Positions 19,936 through 29,545 are shown, counted from the stretch's first letter. The stretch is DNA of 63,585 nucleotides from Chitinophaga pinensis (GCA_945874755.1 CAMCHR010000004.1:1-63585); one strand, 5' to 3'. Program-made: numbers and translations. The notes: generated by a model from the letters alone, not told the origin.

Positions 19936-21618
19936 CTAATTTAAATATTTTCCAACAATAGGCATCCTTCTTCCCACGCCAAATGCTTTTGGTGATATTC
20001 GAATGATTGGGCAAAATTGGTTGCGTTTATATTCATTGGTATTCACCATTTTTAAGGTACGATCTACCAATGCTGCGTCAAATCCAAGTGCTTTAATGAT
20101 TGCAGGGTCTGCACGTTTTTCAATGTATTGGTATAAAATTTGATCCAATACGGCATAGTCTGGTAAGCTATCACTGTCTTTTTGATCTGGTCTTAGTTCA
20201 GCGCTTGGTGCTTTTTCAATAATATTTGTTGGGATGATTTCTTTATTTGAATTGATGTACTTGGCCAATTCGTACACTTGTAATTTATAACAATCCCCTA
20301 ATACACCCAATCCCCCAGCCATATCACCATACAATGTACCATAACCTGTTGCCAATTCGCTTTTATTGGAAGTGTTCAGCAAAACATAGCCAAATTTATT
20401 TGCAATCGCCATAAGTAGATTTCCTCTCGACCTGCTTTGAATATTTTCTTCGGCTAATGAGAAGGGCAGGTCTTTAAAAATAGGTTTCAATGTATGTAAA
20501 AAACTTTCAAAGACATCTTTAATCGCAATGGTATCGTATGGGTTGCCTAAGTTTTTACTTAATTGAACTGCATCATCCACAGAATGTGCAGTGGAGTAGG
20601 GTGAAGGCATTAAAATGGCATATACATTTTCTTTGCCAAGTGCTTCGCAAGCAATGGCAAGGGTTACAGCGGAGTCAATCCCTCCAGAAGATCCTAGGAT
20701 TGCTTTTTTAAAACCCATCTTATTAAAATAATCCTTCACACCTAATACCAATGCTTTATACACTTGGTCGATATTCAATGCGGGTATTAGATTAGCAGGA
20801 TTCAATTCTTTACTTGGAACAGATGCTGCTGGTTCAAGGATTGGCGCATTGATGGTTCCGTCATCATTGCATTCAAAAATTTGCATAGCAGCTTCAAACA
20901 TGGGTAAGGCACCACATAAATTAGCATCCTTATCAAAAACTAAAGAAGCGCCATCAAATACGATTTCTGTTTGACTTCCAATGGCATTGCAATAAAACAA
21001 TGGCTTTTTGTATTTAACTACATTTGATTTGATGGTGGCTTTTCGGTCTTCGTCATGGGTATAATCAAATGGTGATGCGCTTAAATTGAGTAAAATATCT
21101 GGAGCCTGTTGCATCATTTGATCCATTGGGCAAATCGTGTACAATGGGTTGTCTCCTAAATTCCAAATGTCTTCACAAATGGTGATCGCTAATTGCTTTC
21201 CTTTGAAGGGTACTAATTTCCATTCGCTCGCTGGTTCAAAATATCGATTCTCGTCAAATACATCATAAGTAGGTAATAATGTTTTATGAATCTCTGCTTG
21301 AATTTTTTGATCGTATAAAAAAAACGCTGCGTTGTACAAAGGCTTCCCTTTTTCATTGGTATTATGTGCTGGCGCGCCAATCAACACACCAATGGTGTCT
21401 GCCACTTTTCTAATGGCATCTACACTGGCATAACATTGATTGATGAAATCATTGAACTCTACAAAGTCTCTCGCTGGATAACCGCAGACACTCATTTCGC
21501 TAAATAAAATTAAATCAGCACCTTGTTGCTTTGCACGCTCAATAGCATCCACAATCTGTTTTGTGTTGGCCTCGAAATTGCCAATATGATAATTCTGTTG
21601 GGCGATACAAATTTTCAT
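19936..21618 (-). CDS. nadE: NAD+ synthase, glutamine-dependent
   Basis: The N-terminal nitrilase-type amidase domain (residues 1-260) carries the Glu-Lys-Cys triad: FSEMSVCGYPARDF, IHKTLLPTYDVFDENRYF and AITICEDIWN. It releases ammonia from glutamine for the C-terminal synthetase domain (residues 275-560), with the ATP pyrophosphatase loop GSSGGIDSAVT. The enzyme amidates nicotinic acid adenine dinucleotide to NAD+. It is divergent from the gldB-like gene with 55 bp between starts, an arrangement seen in other Bacteroidota. Confidence 0.96.
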   Translation of the reverse strand: MKICIAQQNYHIGNFEANTKQIVDAIERAKQQGADLILFSEMSVCGYPARDFVEFNDFINQCYASVDAIRKVADTIGVLIGAPAHNTNEKGKPLYNAAFFLYDQKIQAEIHKTLLPTYDVFDENRYFEPASEWKLVPFKGKQLAITICEDIWNLGDNPLYTICPMDQMMQQAPDILLNLSASPFDYTHDEDRKATIKSNVVKYKKPLFYCNAIGSQTEIVFDGASLVFDKDANLCGALPMFEAAMQIFECNDDGTINAPILEPAASVPSKELNPANLIPALNIDQVYKALVLGVKDYFNKMGFKKAILGSSGGIDSAVTLAIACEALGKENVYAILMPSPYSTAHSVDDAVQLSKNLGNPYDTIAIKDVFESFLHTLKPIFKDLPFSLAEENIQSRSRGNLLMAIANKFGYVLLNTSNKSELATGYGTLYGDMAGGLGVLGDCYKLQVYELAKYINSNKEIIPTNIIEKAPSAELRPDQKDSDSLPDYAVLDQILYQYIEKRADPAIIKALGFDAALVDRTLKMVNTNEYKRNQFCPIIRISPKAFGVGRRMPIVGKYLN

Positions 21619-21673
21619 GCCTCAAAGGTCGGTTTTTAAAAGAAATAACCTCGCTTTTTTTGTACTTTCGAGG

Positions 21674-22684
21674 ATGCGTTTAACTGCTTTATTTTATGGA
21701 TGGATTGGACTTGCCCTTGGAGCCTGTAATACGGCGCCTCAAGACCCTGCCCTACATGCGCCAAAGCCAAATATCACTGCGATTAGATTCGACAGTGCTT
21801 TCTTTGCCATGGACAGCTTGCATTTTGAGTCAGATTTGGCCAAACTAGTCCAAGCATATCCTCAATTTTCGGAAGATTATTTTAATCGAATTTTGATGCT
21901 GTCTTCAAAAAAAGAGCCTAAAAAGATATTGGCTTTTTATAAAGCCTATCTCCCCATCTATCAAGCCACTCAAAAAGTACAAGCATCCAAGAAAGCAACT
22001 CCAGAGATCACAGAAGCATTTAAAAGATTCCATTATTATTTTCCATCCTATACTTTGCCAACGCAAATTATTTATTTTATAGGGCCACTCGAAACCTATG
22101 GGAATGTGGTGACTAAAGATGGACTTGCAATTGGACTTCAATTATATATGGGTGCTGCATCAAGCTGGTATTACTCCGAACAAATAAATACCATCTACCC
22201 AACTTATATTAGTCGTCAATTTGCACCAGAATATATTGTAGTGAATTCCATTCAAAATATTTTAAACGACTATGATCCTTTAGCAATGAATGGGAAGCAG
22301 TTGATTGAACAAATGATTGAAATAGGCAAACGTCAATATATACTCAGCCAATGTTTGCCAACGACTTCGGATACGCTTTTATTAGGTTATACAGGTAATC
22401 AGTTAAAAGCAATTGAAGAAAATAAAGGAGATATTTGGACTTTCTTATCAAGCCAAAACAGACTTTTTTCGGTGGACCCGAATTTGACTTCAGCGATTTT
22501 AAAAGAAGCGCCGTATAATGATTATTTTGGAGAGGATATACCAGGCAACGTGGGTAAATTTATAGGCTATCGTATGGTACAATCTTGGATGAATCAACAA
22601 AAAGGAAAGTCAAAAAGCGATCTCAATCAATTATTGAAAACCCCCGCCAAGACCATCTTTGATCAGGTAGAGGTGGATTTTTAA
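21674..22684 (+). CDS. gldB: GldB-like gliding-motility lipoprotein
   Basis: Starting at the ATG at 21674 gives a short lipoprotein signal (MRLTALFYGWIGLALGAC, Cys18); a longer reading from 21617 would bury it. The body has features of the GldB family: FDSAFFAMDSLHFESDLAKL, YPQFSEDYFNRIL, a central LPTQIIYFIGPLETYG and NDYFGEDIPGNVGKFIGYRMV. GldB is needed for gliding and surface protein export in Flavobacterium; here it may serve the type IX system (see PorT at 40.3 kb). The family identity is by resemblance and by the nadE neighbour. The stop codon overlaps the apaG stop (ttaa). Confidence 0.75.
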   Translation: MRLTALFYGWIGLALGACNTAPQDPALHAPKPNITAIRFDSAFFAMDSLHFESDLAKLVQAYPQFSEDYFNRILMLSSKKEPKKILAFYKAYLPIYQATQKVQASKKATPEITEAFKRFHYYFPSYTLPTQIIYFIGPLETYGNVVTKDGLAIGLQLYMGAASSWYYSEQINTIYPTYISRQFAPEYIVVNSIQNILNDYDPLAMNGKQLIEQMIEIGKRQYILSQCLPTTSDTLLLGYTGNQLKAIEENKGDIWTFLSSQNRLFSVDPNLTSAILKEAPYNDYFGEDIPGNVGKFIGYRMVQSWMNQQKGKSKSDLNQLLKTPAKTIFDQVEVDF

Positions 22685-23067
22685 TTTAATTTTACGGGTG
22701 CAATCATTTTGAATGCAGGAATTTTAACTTGAATGGCTTCCCTATTTTCAACATTTTCCATATTGTAGTAACCCTGCATTTTACCTAATTCAGTTTTTAA
22801 ATTACAGCCACTTACATATTGGTATTGCTTTCCTGGCATGATTAAAGGTTGAACACCTACCACGCCTTCGCCTTCTACAATTCTATGCTCTCCATTGCTG
22901 TCAAATATTTCCCAAAATCTACGCAGTAGTTTTACAGGAAATGAGTTGTGGTTTTCGATCGTAATGCGATAAGCAAACATAAAATCTTGCTGCAAAGGAT
23001 TGCTGTAATCTTTTTGGTAAAAGGTCTCAACACTTACTTCTATGCCTTCGGAAATTGTAGAAATCAT
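22681..23067 (-). CDS. apaG: ApaG-domain protein
   Basis: Small single-domain protein (128 residues from the ATG at 23067; two further in-frame ATGs lie just upstream). It has the family's immunoglobulin-like fold motifs: SVETFYQKDYSNP, FAYRITIENHN, LLRRFWEIFDSNGE, GEGVVGVQPLIMPG and MQGYYNMEN. ApaG was linked to Co2+/Mg2+ efflux and Ap4A metabolism, and the same domain occurs in F-box proteins; its precise role remains unclear. It is convergent with gldB with overlapping stops. Confidence 0.92.
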   Translation of the reverse strand: MISTISEGIEVSVETFYQKDYSNPLQQDFMFAYRITIENHNSFPVKLLRRFWEIFDSNGEHRIVEGEGVVGVQPLIMPGKQYQYVSGCNLKTELGKMQGYYNMENVENREAIQVKIPAFKMIAPVKLN

Positions 23068-23182
23068 GACCATTGTGATCAAAAGTAACTTGCAGAGTAT
23101 ACTGCGGGATAAATTTAGGAAATATTTTACTCAGCTTGTCCAAAAAGTCAGGCTATTTTTTTTAAACCAGAAGGAACTCACC

Positions 23183-23190
23183 TAACTTTG
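23183..23190 (+). promoter_or_regulatory. -7 box upstream of isocitrate dehydrogenase
   Basis: TAACTTTG matches TAnnTTTG exactly, 59 bp before the chosen start. No TTG is visible at the -33 distance. Confidence 0.4.
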
Positions 23191-23248
23191 CGGCAGCGTT
23201 TGCAAATTATATTTTCAAATGCCCTTTTTACCATTAAAACTGACTAAA

Positions 23249-24700
23249 ATGAAGATAGCTGTAGCTAAAGGTGACGGAATCGGTCCTGAAATTATGGACG
23301 CGGTTATTGGCATATTCAATGCAGCTAAATTACCATTGGACTATCAGTTTGTAGACATGGGTAAATGGGTATTTGATAAAGGGTTCAGTAATGGGATGAC
23401 TCCAGAAGCAAAAGAAACGATTGAACAATTAGGCATCCTTTTTAAGGGGCCAATGGAAACACCAAAAGGCAAAGGGGTGAAAAGTGTCAATGTAACGGCA
23501 AGAAAAACCTGGAACACTTACGCGAATGACAGAAAATTTCAAACTTTAAGTGGGGTAGATACTGTTTTTAGTAAAGCAGGTATCAATATCGATTTGACCA
23601 TCGTGCGTGAAAATATCGAAGACACTTATGGTGGTATCGAACATAAGTTAACACAAGATGTAGCCATTGCCAGAAGATATATTACCAGAGGGGGAAGTGA
23701 ACAAGTGATTCGTTATGCATTTGAAATGGCTCAAAAAAAAGGGGCAAAAAGAATTACTTGTGGACATAAGGCAAATATTATGAAGCTAACAGATGGTCTA
23801 TTCTTGGAAGTCTTTAATGAGATTGCAAAGGCATATCCAAATCTGAAAGCGGACGATATCATTGTAGATGATTTATGTATGAAATTGGTAAGTCATCCAG
23901 AATTATTTGATGTGATTGTACTAACCAATTTACAAGGGGATATTGTGAGTGACTTATGTGCTGGATTGGTTGGTGGGCTTGGTTTTGCGCCATCTTCAAA
24001 TATTGGAGATCATATTTCTATTTTTGAGGCAGTACATGGCACTGCGCCAGATATTGCAGGTAAAAATATTGCCAATCCTACTTCATTATTATTGAGTGGA
24101 TTAAATATGTTGCGTCATCTAGGCATGATGGAAAAAGCAGTCATGATTGAAAATGCATTATTATTTACATTGGAGTCGGGTGTGCATACAGGTGATTTTG
24201 GAGACAAGTCTATTGCTTCAGTGAATACCACTGTTTTTGCACAAGCTATCATTGATAATTTTGGCAAACAATCAACACAAAATCCAAAACCTAATTTGAA
24301 AGATTTTGATTTTGTATCTACTAATAAGGCAATTTCAAAGAATCCAATGTTATTGGGTTCTAATAATGAGCCCCATAAAATTGTTGGAGCAGATTTCTTT
24401 ATTGAATCCACATTACAACCAAATGAATTGGCTGCTGTAGCCATGCAACAAGAAAAAAATGAATTGAAGTTGGTGACTATTTCTAATAGAGGAACGCAGG
24501 TTTGGCCAACAGGCTCTGTTTTCACCAACCTAGTGAATCAATATCTTCTTAGGTTTGAAACGGAAAATGCGACGCCACTTACCCAATCAGACATCATCAA
24601 TTTATACAGTGCGCTTGCTAAAAATTTTCAGATTAGTTCAGTTGAAATATTGAACATGTGGGGAGACAAAAAAGCTTATAGTTTAGCGCAAGGGCAATAA
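23249..24700 (+). CDS. icd: NADP-dependent isocitrate dehydrogenase (Thermus type)
   Basis: Oxidative decarboxylation of isocitrate to 2-oxoglutarate. The N-terminal 330 residues are a beta-decarboxylating dehydrogenase: KGDGIGPEIMDAV, VRENIEDTYGGIEH, ITCGHKANIMK, NLQGDIVSDLCAGLVGG and AVHGTAPDIAGKNIANPTS. A further 150-residue C-terminal extension follows, as in the Thermus thermophilus enzyme and unlike E. coli Icd. I take the ATG at 23249 (MKIAVAKGDGIG), since the ten residues upstream are not conserved-looking. 483 residues. Confidence 0.92.
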   Translation: MKIAVAKGDGIGPEIMDAVIGIFNAAKLPLDYQFVDMGKWVFDKGFSNGMTPEAKETIEQLGILFKGPMETPKGKGVKSVNVTARKTWNTYANDRKFQTLSGVDTVFSKAGINIDLTIVRENIEDTYGGIEHKLTQDVAIARRYITRGGSEQVIRYAFEMAQKKGAKRITCGHKANIMKLTDGLFLEVFNEIAKAYPNLKADDIIVDDLCMKLVSHPELFDVIVLTNLQGDIVSDLCAGLVGGLGFAPSSNIGDHISIFEAVHGTAPDIAGKNIANPTSLLLSGLNMLRHLGMMEKAVMIENALLFTLESGVHTGDFGDKSIASVNTTVFAQAIIDNFGKQSTQNPKPNLKDFDFVSTNKAISKNPMLLGSNNEPHKIVGADFFIESTLQPNELAAVAMQQEKNELKLVTISNRGTQVWPTGSVFTNLVNQYLLRFETENATPLTQSDIINLYSALAKNFQISSVEILNMWGDKKAYSLAQGQ

Positions 24701-24826
24701 GGTATCTAGGATTTATTTTTATCTGCCTTAATTTGACCTTATTTGGTATAAAATTGCCTATTTCGGTGGGAAAAAATATATTTTTAGTGTAATTTCACCA
24801 CTCAATTACAAATTATCTTTTTACCT

Positions 24827-26458
24827 ATGGCAGAAGTAATATTAATGCCCCGTTTGAGTGATACCATGACCGAAGGTGTTATTGCAGCTTGGCACAAGAA
24901 TGTGGGGGATACCGTAAAAAAAGGTGATTTGTTAGCCGAAATTGAAACGGATAAAGCGACCATGGAATTGGAGAGCTATCAAGATGGTGTTTTATTACAT
25001 ATAGGTACGCCTCGCGGCGGCAAATTACAAGTCAACGATTTATTAGCCATTTTTGGAAAAGCAGGGGAAGATGTATCTGCTTTGATTACTCCAAATAAAG
25101 GTGCAGCAAATGCCCCTGTTCCTGTTGAAACTTCAGATGTGCCAGCAACAGCTCCAGCAGCTGCAGCTCCTGCTGCAGATTTTTCGGCAATGGAAGAAGT
25201 CGTATTGATGCCTCGATTGAGTGATACTATGACCGAAGGGGTGATTGCAGGATGGCATAAGCAAATTGGAGATACAGTAAAAAAAGGAGAAGTATTAGCA
25301 GACATCGAAACCGATAAGGCAACGATGGAATTGGAATCTTATAAAGATGGCATTTTATTATACCAAGGTGCTCAAGCAGGAGAGAAGATTTTAGTGAACG
25401 ATTTACTTTGTATCATTGGACAACAAGGTTTGGAGATTGCACCAATTGTGGCTGCATTAAAAGGCGGCGCTGCACAAGCAACTGCTGCATCAGTATCGGC
25501 TCCAGCTTTACCAACAGCATCTACTCCTCAAGCTGCACCTATGCCTACAGCGACTGCTGTACAAGCTACTTCAACGCAAGTAGTAAATGAGGGAAGAATT
25601 TTTGCATCGCCTTTAGCTAAAAAAATTGCTAAGGAAAAAGGAATAGATTTAAAATATGTTCAAGGCACCGGTGAGCATGGAAGAATAACAAGAACAGATT
25701 TAGAAAATTATACGCCAGGTAATACTTCAAGCACTGCAAAAGCAGCAGCTCCAAGAAATACGAATTTTGTTGGTCAAGTAAGTTTTGTTGATACGCCGGT
25801 TTCTCAAATGCGTAAAACCATTGCAAGACGTTTAAGTGAAAGTTTATTTACAGCGCCGCATTTTTATCTAACTATGAAAATTAACATGGATGCGACCATT
25901 GCGGCTAGAACAGTCGTGAATGAAACAGCACCTGTTAAAATTAGCTTCAATGATTTTATCGTAAAAGCAGTAGCCCTTGCTTTAAAACAACATCCTAAAG
26001 TGAATAGTAGTTGGTTAGGCGATGTGATTCGTGCAAACCATCATGTGAATATTGGTATTGCCGTTGCGGTAGACGAAGGATTATTGGTTCCTGTACTTCG
26101 TTTTGCAGACGGACTTTCTTTGGATGAAATAAGTGTATCTGTAAAAGAGTTTGCTAAAAAAGCAAAAGATAAAAAATTACAACCTTCAGATTGGGAAGGA
26201 AGTACTTTCACCATTTCTAATTTAGGTATGTTTGGAATAGATTCATTTACTGCAATTATTAACCCACCAGATGCTTGTATCCTAGCGGTAGGTGGTATTG
26301 CACAGGAGCCTGTGGTAAAGAATGGTCAAATAGTACCAGGTAATGTGATGAATGTAACCTTAAGTTGTGACCATAGAGTAGTAGATGGTGCAACAGGATC
26401 AGCTTTCTTACAAACTTTGAAAAGCTTTTTAGAAGAACCTATCAGAATGTTTGTGTAA
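24827..26458 (+). CDS. Pyruvate dehydrogenase E2 (dihydrolipoamide acetyltransferase)
   Basis: Two tandem lipoyl domains (residues about 1-78 and 123-200), each with the lipoylated lysine in ETDKATMELESY, are joined by Ala/Pro-rich linkers. A peripheral-subunit-binding domain follows (FASPLAKKIAKEKGIDLKY) and then the acyltransferase core with the active site SCDHRVVDGATG. The duplicated lipoyl domains, nearly identical to each other, suggest recent internal duplication. The 543 residues match Bacteroidota pyruvate dehydrogenase E2. No E1 or E3 gene is adjacent; a fused E1 lies at the left edge of the window. Confidence 0.94.
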   Translation: MAEVILMPRLSDTMTEGVIAAWHKNVGDTVKKGDLLAEIETDKATMELESYQDGVLLHIGTPRGGKLQVNDLLAIFGKAGEDVSALITPNKGAANAPVPVETSDVPATAPAAAAPAADFSAMEEVVLMPRLSDTMTEGVIAGWHKQIGDTVKKGEVLADIETDKATMELESYKDGILLYQGAQAGEKILVNDLLCIIGQQGLEIAPIVAALKGGAAQATAASVSAPALPTASTPQAAPMPTATAVQATSTQVVNEGRIFASPLAKKIAKEKGIDLKYVQGTGEHGRITRTDLENYTPGNTSSTAKAAAPRNTNFVGQVSFVDTPVSQMRKTIARRLSESLFTAPHFYLTMKINMDATIAARTVVNETAPVKISFNDFIVKAVALALKQHPKVNSSWLGDVIRANHHVNIGIAVAVDEGLLVPVLRFADGLSLDEISVSVKEFAKKAKDKKLQPSDWEGSTFTISNLGMFGIDSFTAIINPPDACILAVGGIAQEPVVKNGQIVPGNVMNVTLSCDHRVVDGATGSAFLQTLKSFLEEPIRMFV

Positions 26459-26460
26459 TA

Positions 26461-26494
26461 AATAAGGGCCTTTAAAGAATTTAAGGCCCTTATT
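26461..26494 (+). terminator. Terminator hairpin of the E2 gene
   Basis: Perfect 12-bp stem aataagggcctt / aaggcccttatt, two bases after the stop. The right arm and its flank are repeated once more at 26567-26590. Confidence 0.7.
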
Positions 26495-26515
26495 TATTAA
26501 TAATAATGATTTTTT

Positions 26516-26550
26516 CGAGGGGCCCCATAAACGGGCCCCTCGTTTTTTTT
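26516..26550 (+). terminator. GC-rich terminator hairpin with T-run
   Basis: cgaggggccc / gggcccctcg (26516-26525, 26533-26542), perfect 10-bp stem followed by eight T. A textbook intrinsic terminator, second in a series of four hairpins. Confidence 0.8.
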
Positions 26551-26594
26551 CTTTTATAAATTATTTAAGGCCCTTATTTATTAATAATGATATT

Positions 26595-26628
26595 AAAAAG
26601 CCTCACCGAAAATTGGTGAGGCTTTTTT
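26595..26628. terminator. Bidirectional terminator hairpin
   Basis: aaaaagcctcacc / ggtgaggctttttt with a 7-base loop. A-run on one side and T-run on the other allow use by both converging transcripts. Confidence 0.8.
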
Positions 26629-26654
26629 GTTGAATTTTTTGATTTGACATAAAT

Positions 26655-26675
26655 AATCCCGCATAAAGCGGGATT
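26655..26675 (-). terminator. Hairpin downstream of histone-like gene
   Basis: aatcccgc-ataaa-gcgggatt, perfect 8-bp stem, 18 bp after the stop of the minus-strand gene. It probably ends that transcript. Confidence 0.6.
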
Positions 26676-26693
26676 TATATTAAGCTGTTTTAA

Positions 26694-27146
26694 TTAAGCT
26701 GTTGGATTGTTATCCTTACCTGGAGTTTCGAAAAGCGAAGGTGTAACAACAGGAGCTACCACAGGGGCTGCAACTGGAGCGACTACTTTTTTAGGAGCTG
26801 CTTTCTTTTTAGGAGCTGCTTTCTTCGCTACTGCTTTTTTAGCAGGAGCCTTCTTAGCAACTACTTTCTTTGCTACTGCTTTTTTAGGAGCTGCTTTCTT
26901 TTTAGCAGGTGCCTTCTTAGCTACTGCTTTTTTTGCTACTGCTTTCTTAGGAGCGGTCTTCTTTTTAGAAGCTGCTTTCTTTTTTGCAGGTGCTTTCTTA
27001 GCTACTGCTTTTTTCGCTACTGCTTTTTTTGCTTTCTTAGCTACTGCTTTTTTCGCTACTGCTTTCTTAGGAGCGGTCTTCTTTTTAGCTGGGGTTGCTT
27101 TTTTTGCTACTGCTTTCTTTGCTTTTGCTTTTTTCTTGCTTGCCAT
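26694..27146 (-). CDS. Histone H1-like Lys/Ala-repeat protein
   Basis: Almost the whole 150-residue protein is built of [17 protein letters not shown] and APKK units, strongly basic, with a short non-repetitive C-terminal tail ([17 protein letters not shown]) after a run of [10 protein letters not shown]. This is the make-up of bacterial histone H1-like proteins (HctB/AlgP tails) that coat DNA. Repeat number probably varies by slippage. The opposite strand is also open through the repeats but encodes only a low-complexity shadow. No enzymatic role is expected. Confidence 0.85.
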   Translation of the reverse strand: MASKKKAKAKKAVAKKATPAKKKTAPKKAVAKKAVAKKAKKAVAKKAVAKKAPAKKKAASKKKTAPKKAVAKKAVAKKAPAKKKAAPKKAVAKKVVAKKAPAKKAVAKKAAPKKKAAPKKVVAPVAAPVVAPVVTPSLFETPGKDNNPTA

Positions 27147-27245
27147 AAACGTATGTTTTTTAAGGATTTTTGGTTTTCATAAAATTACATTCTTTTATTG
27201 TAACAAAATAAAAACAATTTAAATTTTTAATAATAGATTTGTTTT

Positions 27246-27611
27246 ATGCAAACAAGTGTTACCATGGTTTTAGGAGCATCCCCTAACCCAGAAAGATACA
27301 GTTATATGGCTACGGTCATGTTAATGGAAAAAGGTCATGCAGTTTATCCATATGGGATTAAAAAAGGCATGATTCAATCTTTGCCTATTGTACAATACTG
27401 GCCACAAATAGGCTCCATAGCCAGTTTGACTTTGTATTTAGGGCCTACTGCACAAGCCGAATATTATGATCAGATTGTTGCGCTAAAACCTGAGCGGATC
27501 ATTTTTAATCCAGGAACTGAAAATCCTATTTTAGTTCAATTAGCACATGCGGCAGGTATATCCACGATAGAAGCATGCACTTTAGTGATGCTAAAGACAG
27601 GCCAATATTAA
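27246..27611 (+). CDS. CoA-binding domain protein
   Basis: A single Rossmann-type CoA_binding_2 domain: TMVLGASPNPERYSYMATVMLMEKGHAVYPYG at the N-terminus (split motif GASPNPERYSYMA), and a C-terminal PERIIFNPGTENP stretch. At 121 residues it is the size of the YccU-like family. It probably binds CoA or an NAD-like nucleotide; the function is not established. It converges on the truncated comM fragment 8 bp away. Confidence 0.85.
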   Translation: MQTSVTMVLGASPNPERYSYMATVMLMEKGHAVYPYGIKKGMIQSLPIVQYWPQIGSIASLTLYLGPTAQAEYYDQIVALKPERIIFNPGTENPILVQLAHAAGISTIEACTLVMLKTGQY

Positions 27612-27618
27612 GAAAATA

Positions 27619-28536
27619 TTAATAAGCCTGACCCCATGCGGCTCGGTCCAGCATTCTGTACTGAATGGATTCACTAATATGTTGATTTTGAATATCTTTT
27701 GACCCATCCAAATCTGCGATAGTGCGTGCTACTTTGATGATTCGATTATAGGCCCTAGCACTCAGCTGGAATTGTTCCATCGCAATTTTTAATAATTTTG
27801 CAGAAGCATCATCTAATTGTGCCCATTTTTTTAATTCATAAGATTGCATTTGGGCATTTGTAATGATATCTGGGCGTTGGTTAAATCGTTTCAATTGAAT
27901 GGCTCTTGCGTTTTGTACCCTTTCACGAATCGTCATTGAGTTTTCTGAAATGGAATGGGTGGTGAGCTCCTCGTAACTCACAGGTACCACTTCTATTTGT
28001 AAATCAATCCTGTCTAACAATGGCCCCGAAATTTTATGTAGGTATTTTCTTACATTACTAGGACTGCAAGTGCAGGCTTTTTGTGGATGATTAAAATACC
28101 CACAAGGACAAGGATTCATGGAGGCAAAAAGCATAAATCTACTAGGGAACTCAACGGTTTGTCTAGATCTAGAGATGCTAACAAAACCTGCTTCCATGGG
28201 TTGGCGTAAAATTTCGATGGCTGCTCTACTGAATTCTGGTAGCTCATCTAAAAATAAAACACCATTATGCGCCATTGAAATTTCACCAGGCTGAGGAATG
28301 GATCCGCCGCCCACTAATGCAATGGCTGATAGGGAATGATGCGGATTTCTAAATGGACGTGTATGCATCAATCCAGATGGAGGGGATAATTTACCAATCA
28401 AGCTATATACTTTACTTGTTTCTAGGGTTTCCTTGTGGCTCATTTTAGGCAGGATACTAATACTTGTTTTTGCCAACAATGTTTTTCCTGCACCTGGTGG
28501 TCCAACCATGATAATAATAGGTAACGATAATACCAC
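27619..28536 (-). pseudogene. comM: ComM (YifB-type AAA ATPase), C-terminal fragment
   Basis: Holds the AAA module: Walker A MVGPPGAGKTLLAKT, LFLDELPEFSRAAIEILRQP (Walker B), the FPSRFMLFASMNPCPCGYF cysteine motif and the C-terminal Mg-chelatase-like domain. The frame starts inside foreign sequence (residues MVLSLPII come from the element) because the gene is cut at 28512 by the insertion. Joined to the other piece at 36942 it makes an uninterrupted 514-codon gene. ComM is a helicase that promotes branch migration in natural transformation; here it should be non-functional. Confidence 0.95.
28490..28533. other. attL: left junction of the integrative element
   Basis: comM sequence ends at the AT core (28511-28512). 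Element sequence AATAATAGGTAACGATAATA follows from 28513. Read inward, the first 23 bases from the core match the other end of the element (read inward on the opposite strand) at 20 positions. Confidence 0.88.
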
Positions 28537-28555
28537 TATGTTAACTAACTGAAAA

Positions 28556-29179
28556 TCACTTGATTAGTTTAGATACCTTTAGTGTTGTATTGATACTTGT
28601 ACATGTTAAACGTGAAACTTCTCTAATCGATAACCCTTTTTGGAGATACTTTATTACCTCTGGATATTTCTTCAATGTCTTCTCTTTATTATCCTTTGAA
28701 TTCTTGGGTCTCCCGAGTACGAACCCTTGGTCACGTTTGTTTTGTAACGATATACGAACACGATTTCTTAGCGTCAAAATCTCCATTTTTGAAATCTCCG
28801 AAACGATTGATAAAATCAATCCGGTAAGATGATTCTCTTTACCATTATCATCTAATGTGTGTAGGTTTAGATTTTGAATAAAAAGTGAAACAGAATTATC
28901 TGTAAGAAATTGTGTCAACTGATAGAATGCAAGTGGACTCCTAGTAAGTCGACTAATTTCCCAACAACAAACAATATCAGGTTTCAATTCTAAAACAACA
29001 TTTTTGAGTTGTTCAATTCCAATTCTGTCTTCGTTTCGTTTTGTCCCTGATATAGTTTCCCTTATTATCGATACTATCTCCCAATGATTTTTTTTACAAA
29101 CATCGATTAAGAGATTTTCTTGATGATCGTACTCTTGTTGAATAGTGGATTTTCGAATAAATAATACTACCTTTTTCAT
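28556..29179 (-). CDS. Small serine recombinase (resolvase/invertase type)
   Basis: 207 residues with an N-terminal resolvase domain: LFIRKSTIQQEYDHQ places the nucleophile at Ser11 with Arg9, and ICREISRLTRS-like residues appear as CCWEISRLTRSPLAF. The linker helix (ISKMEILTLRNRVRISLQNKRDQGFVLGRPKNSKD) and a C-terminal helix-turn-helix (SIREVSRLTCTSINTTLKVSKL) follow. It lies 44 bp from the left end of the element. It could resolve multimers, invert DNA, or assist the large recombinase; its target site is not identified. Confidence 0.9.
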   Translation of the reverse strand: MKKVVLFIRKSTIQQEYDHQENLLIDVCKKNHWEIVSIIRETISGTKRNEDRIGIEQLKNVVLELKPDIVCCWEISRLTRSPLAFYQLTQFLTDNSVSLFIQNLNLHTLDDNGKENHLTGLILSIVSEISKMEILTLRNRVRISLQNKRDQGFVLGRPKNSKDNKEKTLKKYPEVIKYLQKGLSIREVSRLTCTSINTTLKVSKLIK

Positions 29180-29236
29180 ATCTTTTTTTGATACAAAAAT
29201 AAGTATAATTCAGTGATTACTAGACTATTATGTATT

Positions 29237-29545
29237 TTATTTTATACTATATTGATTGTCAATTAAGTATATATCTAAATAAGATTTCACTATTGTTGAA
29301 ATGAAATAAGTGACTGATTCAATGTCTCCCATATATCCTATTTTATTATTTTCGGGATATACCATATTATCCTTCAACTCATTTTCTATAATACTTTTTA
29401 CGAAGATGTTGTGTGGACTATTCCTTAACTCTGATGTAATGTTTGGGTCAGTGATAATTACGAAAACCACACCTTCTTTATCTTTGATTTGTTTCATTTG
29501 TATTGAATTCATTTGATTTGAAAAAATCTGATTTCGTTCTCTCAA
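29237..29545 (-). CDS. Hypothetical protein of the element
   Basis: 102 residues, no family recognised. The central part looks globular (GVVFVIITDPNITSELRNSPHNIFVKSIIE) with a C-terminal amphipathic stretch (ESVTYFISTIVKSYLDIYLI). Several in-frame Met codons near the start (positions 1, 12, 17) leave the true start open; a later one would reduce the overlap with the small reading frame at 29478-29636. Confidence 0.5.
   Translation of the reverse strand: MRERNQIFSNQMNSIQMKQIKDKEGVVFVIITDPNITSELRNSPHNIFVKSIIENELKDNMVYPENNKIGYMGDIESVTYFISTIVKSYLDIYLIDNQYSIK

Noticed and set aside
24115..24528. A 137-codon minus-strand frame in icd
   Set aside because: Antisense shadow in the C-terminal extension of a full-length enzyme.
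26694..27146. CRISPR-like array because of regular repeats
   Set aside because: The repeats are in-frame codon repeats of a Lys/Ala protein, with no unique spacers.
26707..27222. A 171-codon plus-strand frame of Ala/Phe/Leu repeats
   Set aside because: It is the complement of the Lys/Ala-repeat gene; the low-complexity repeat keeps both strands open.
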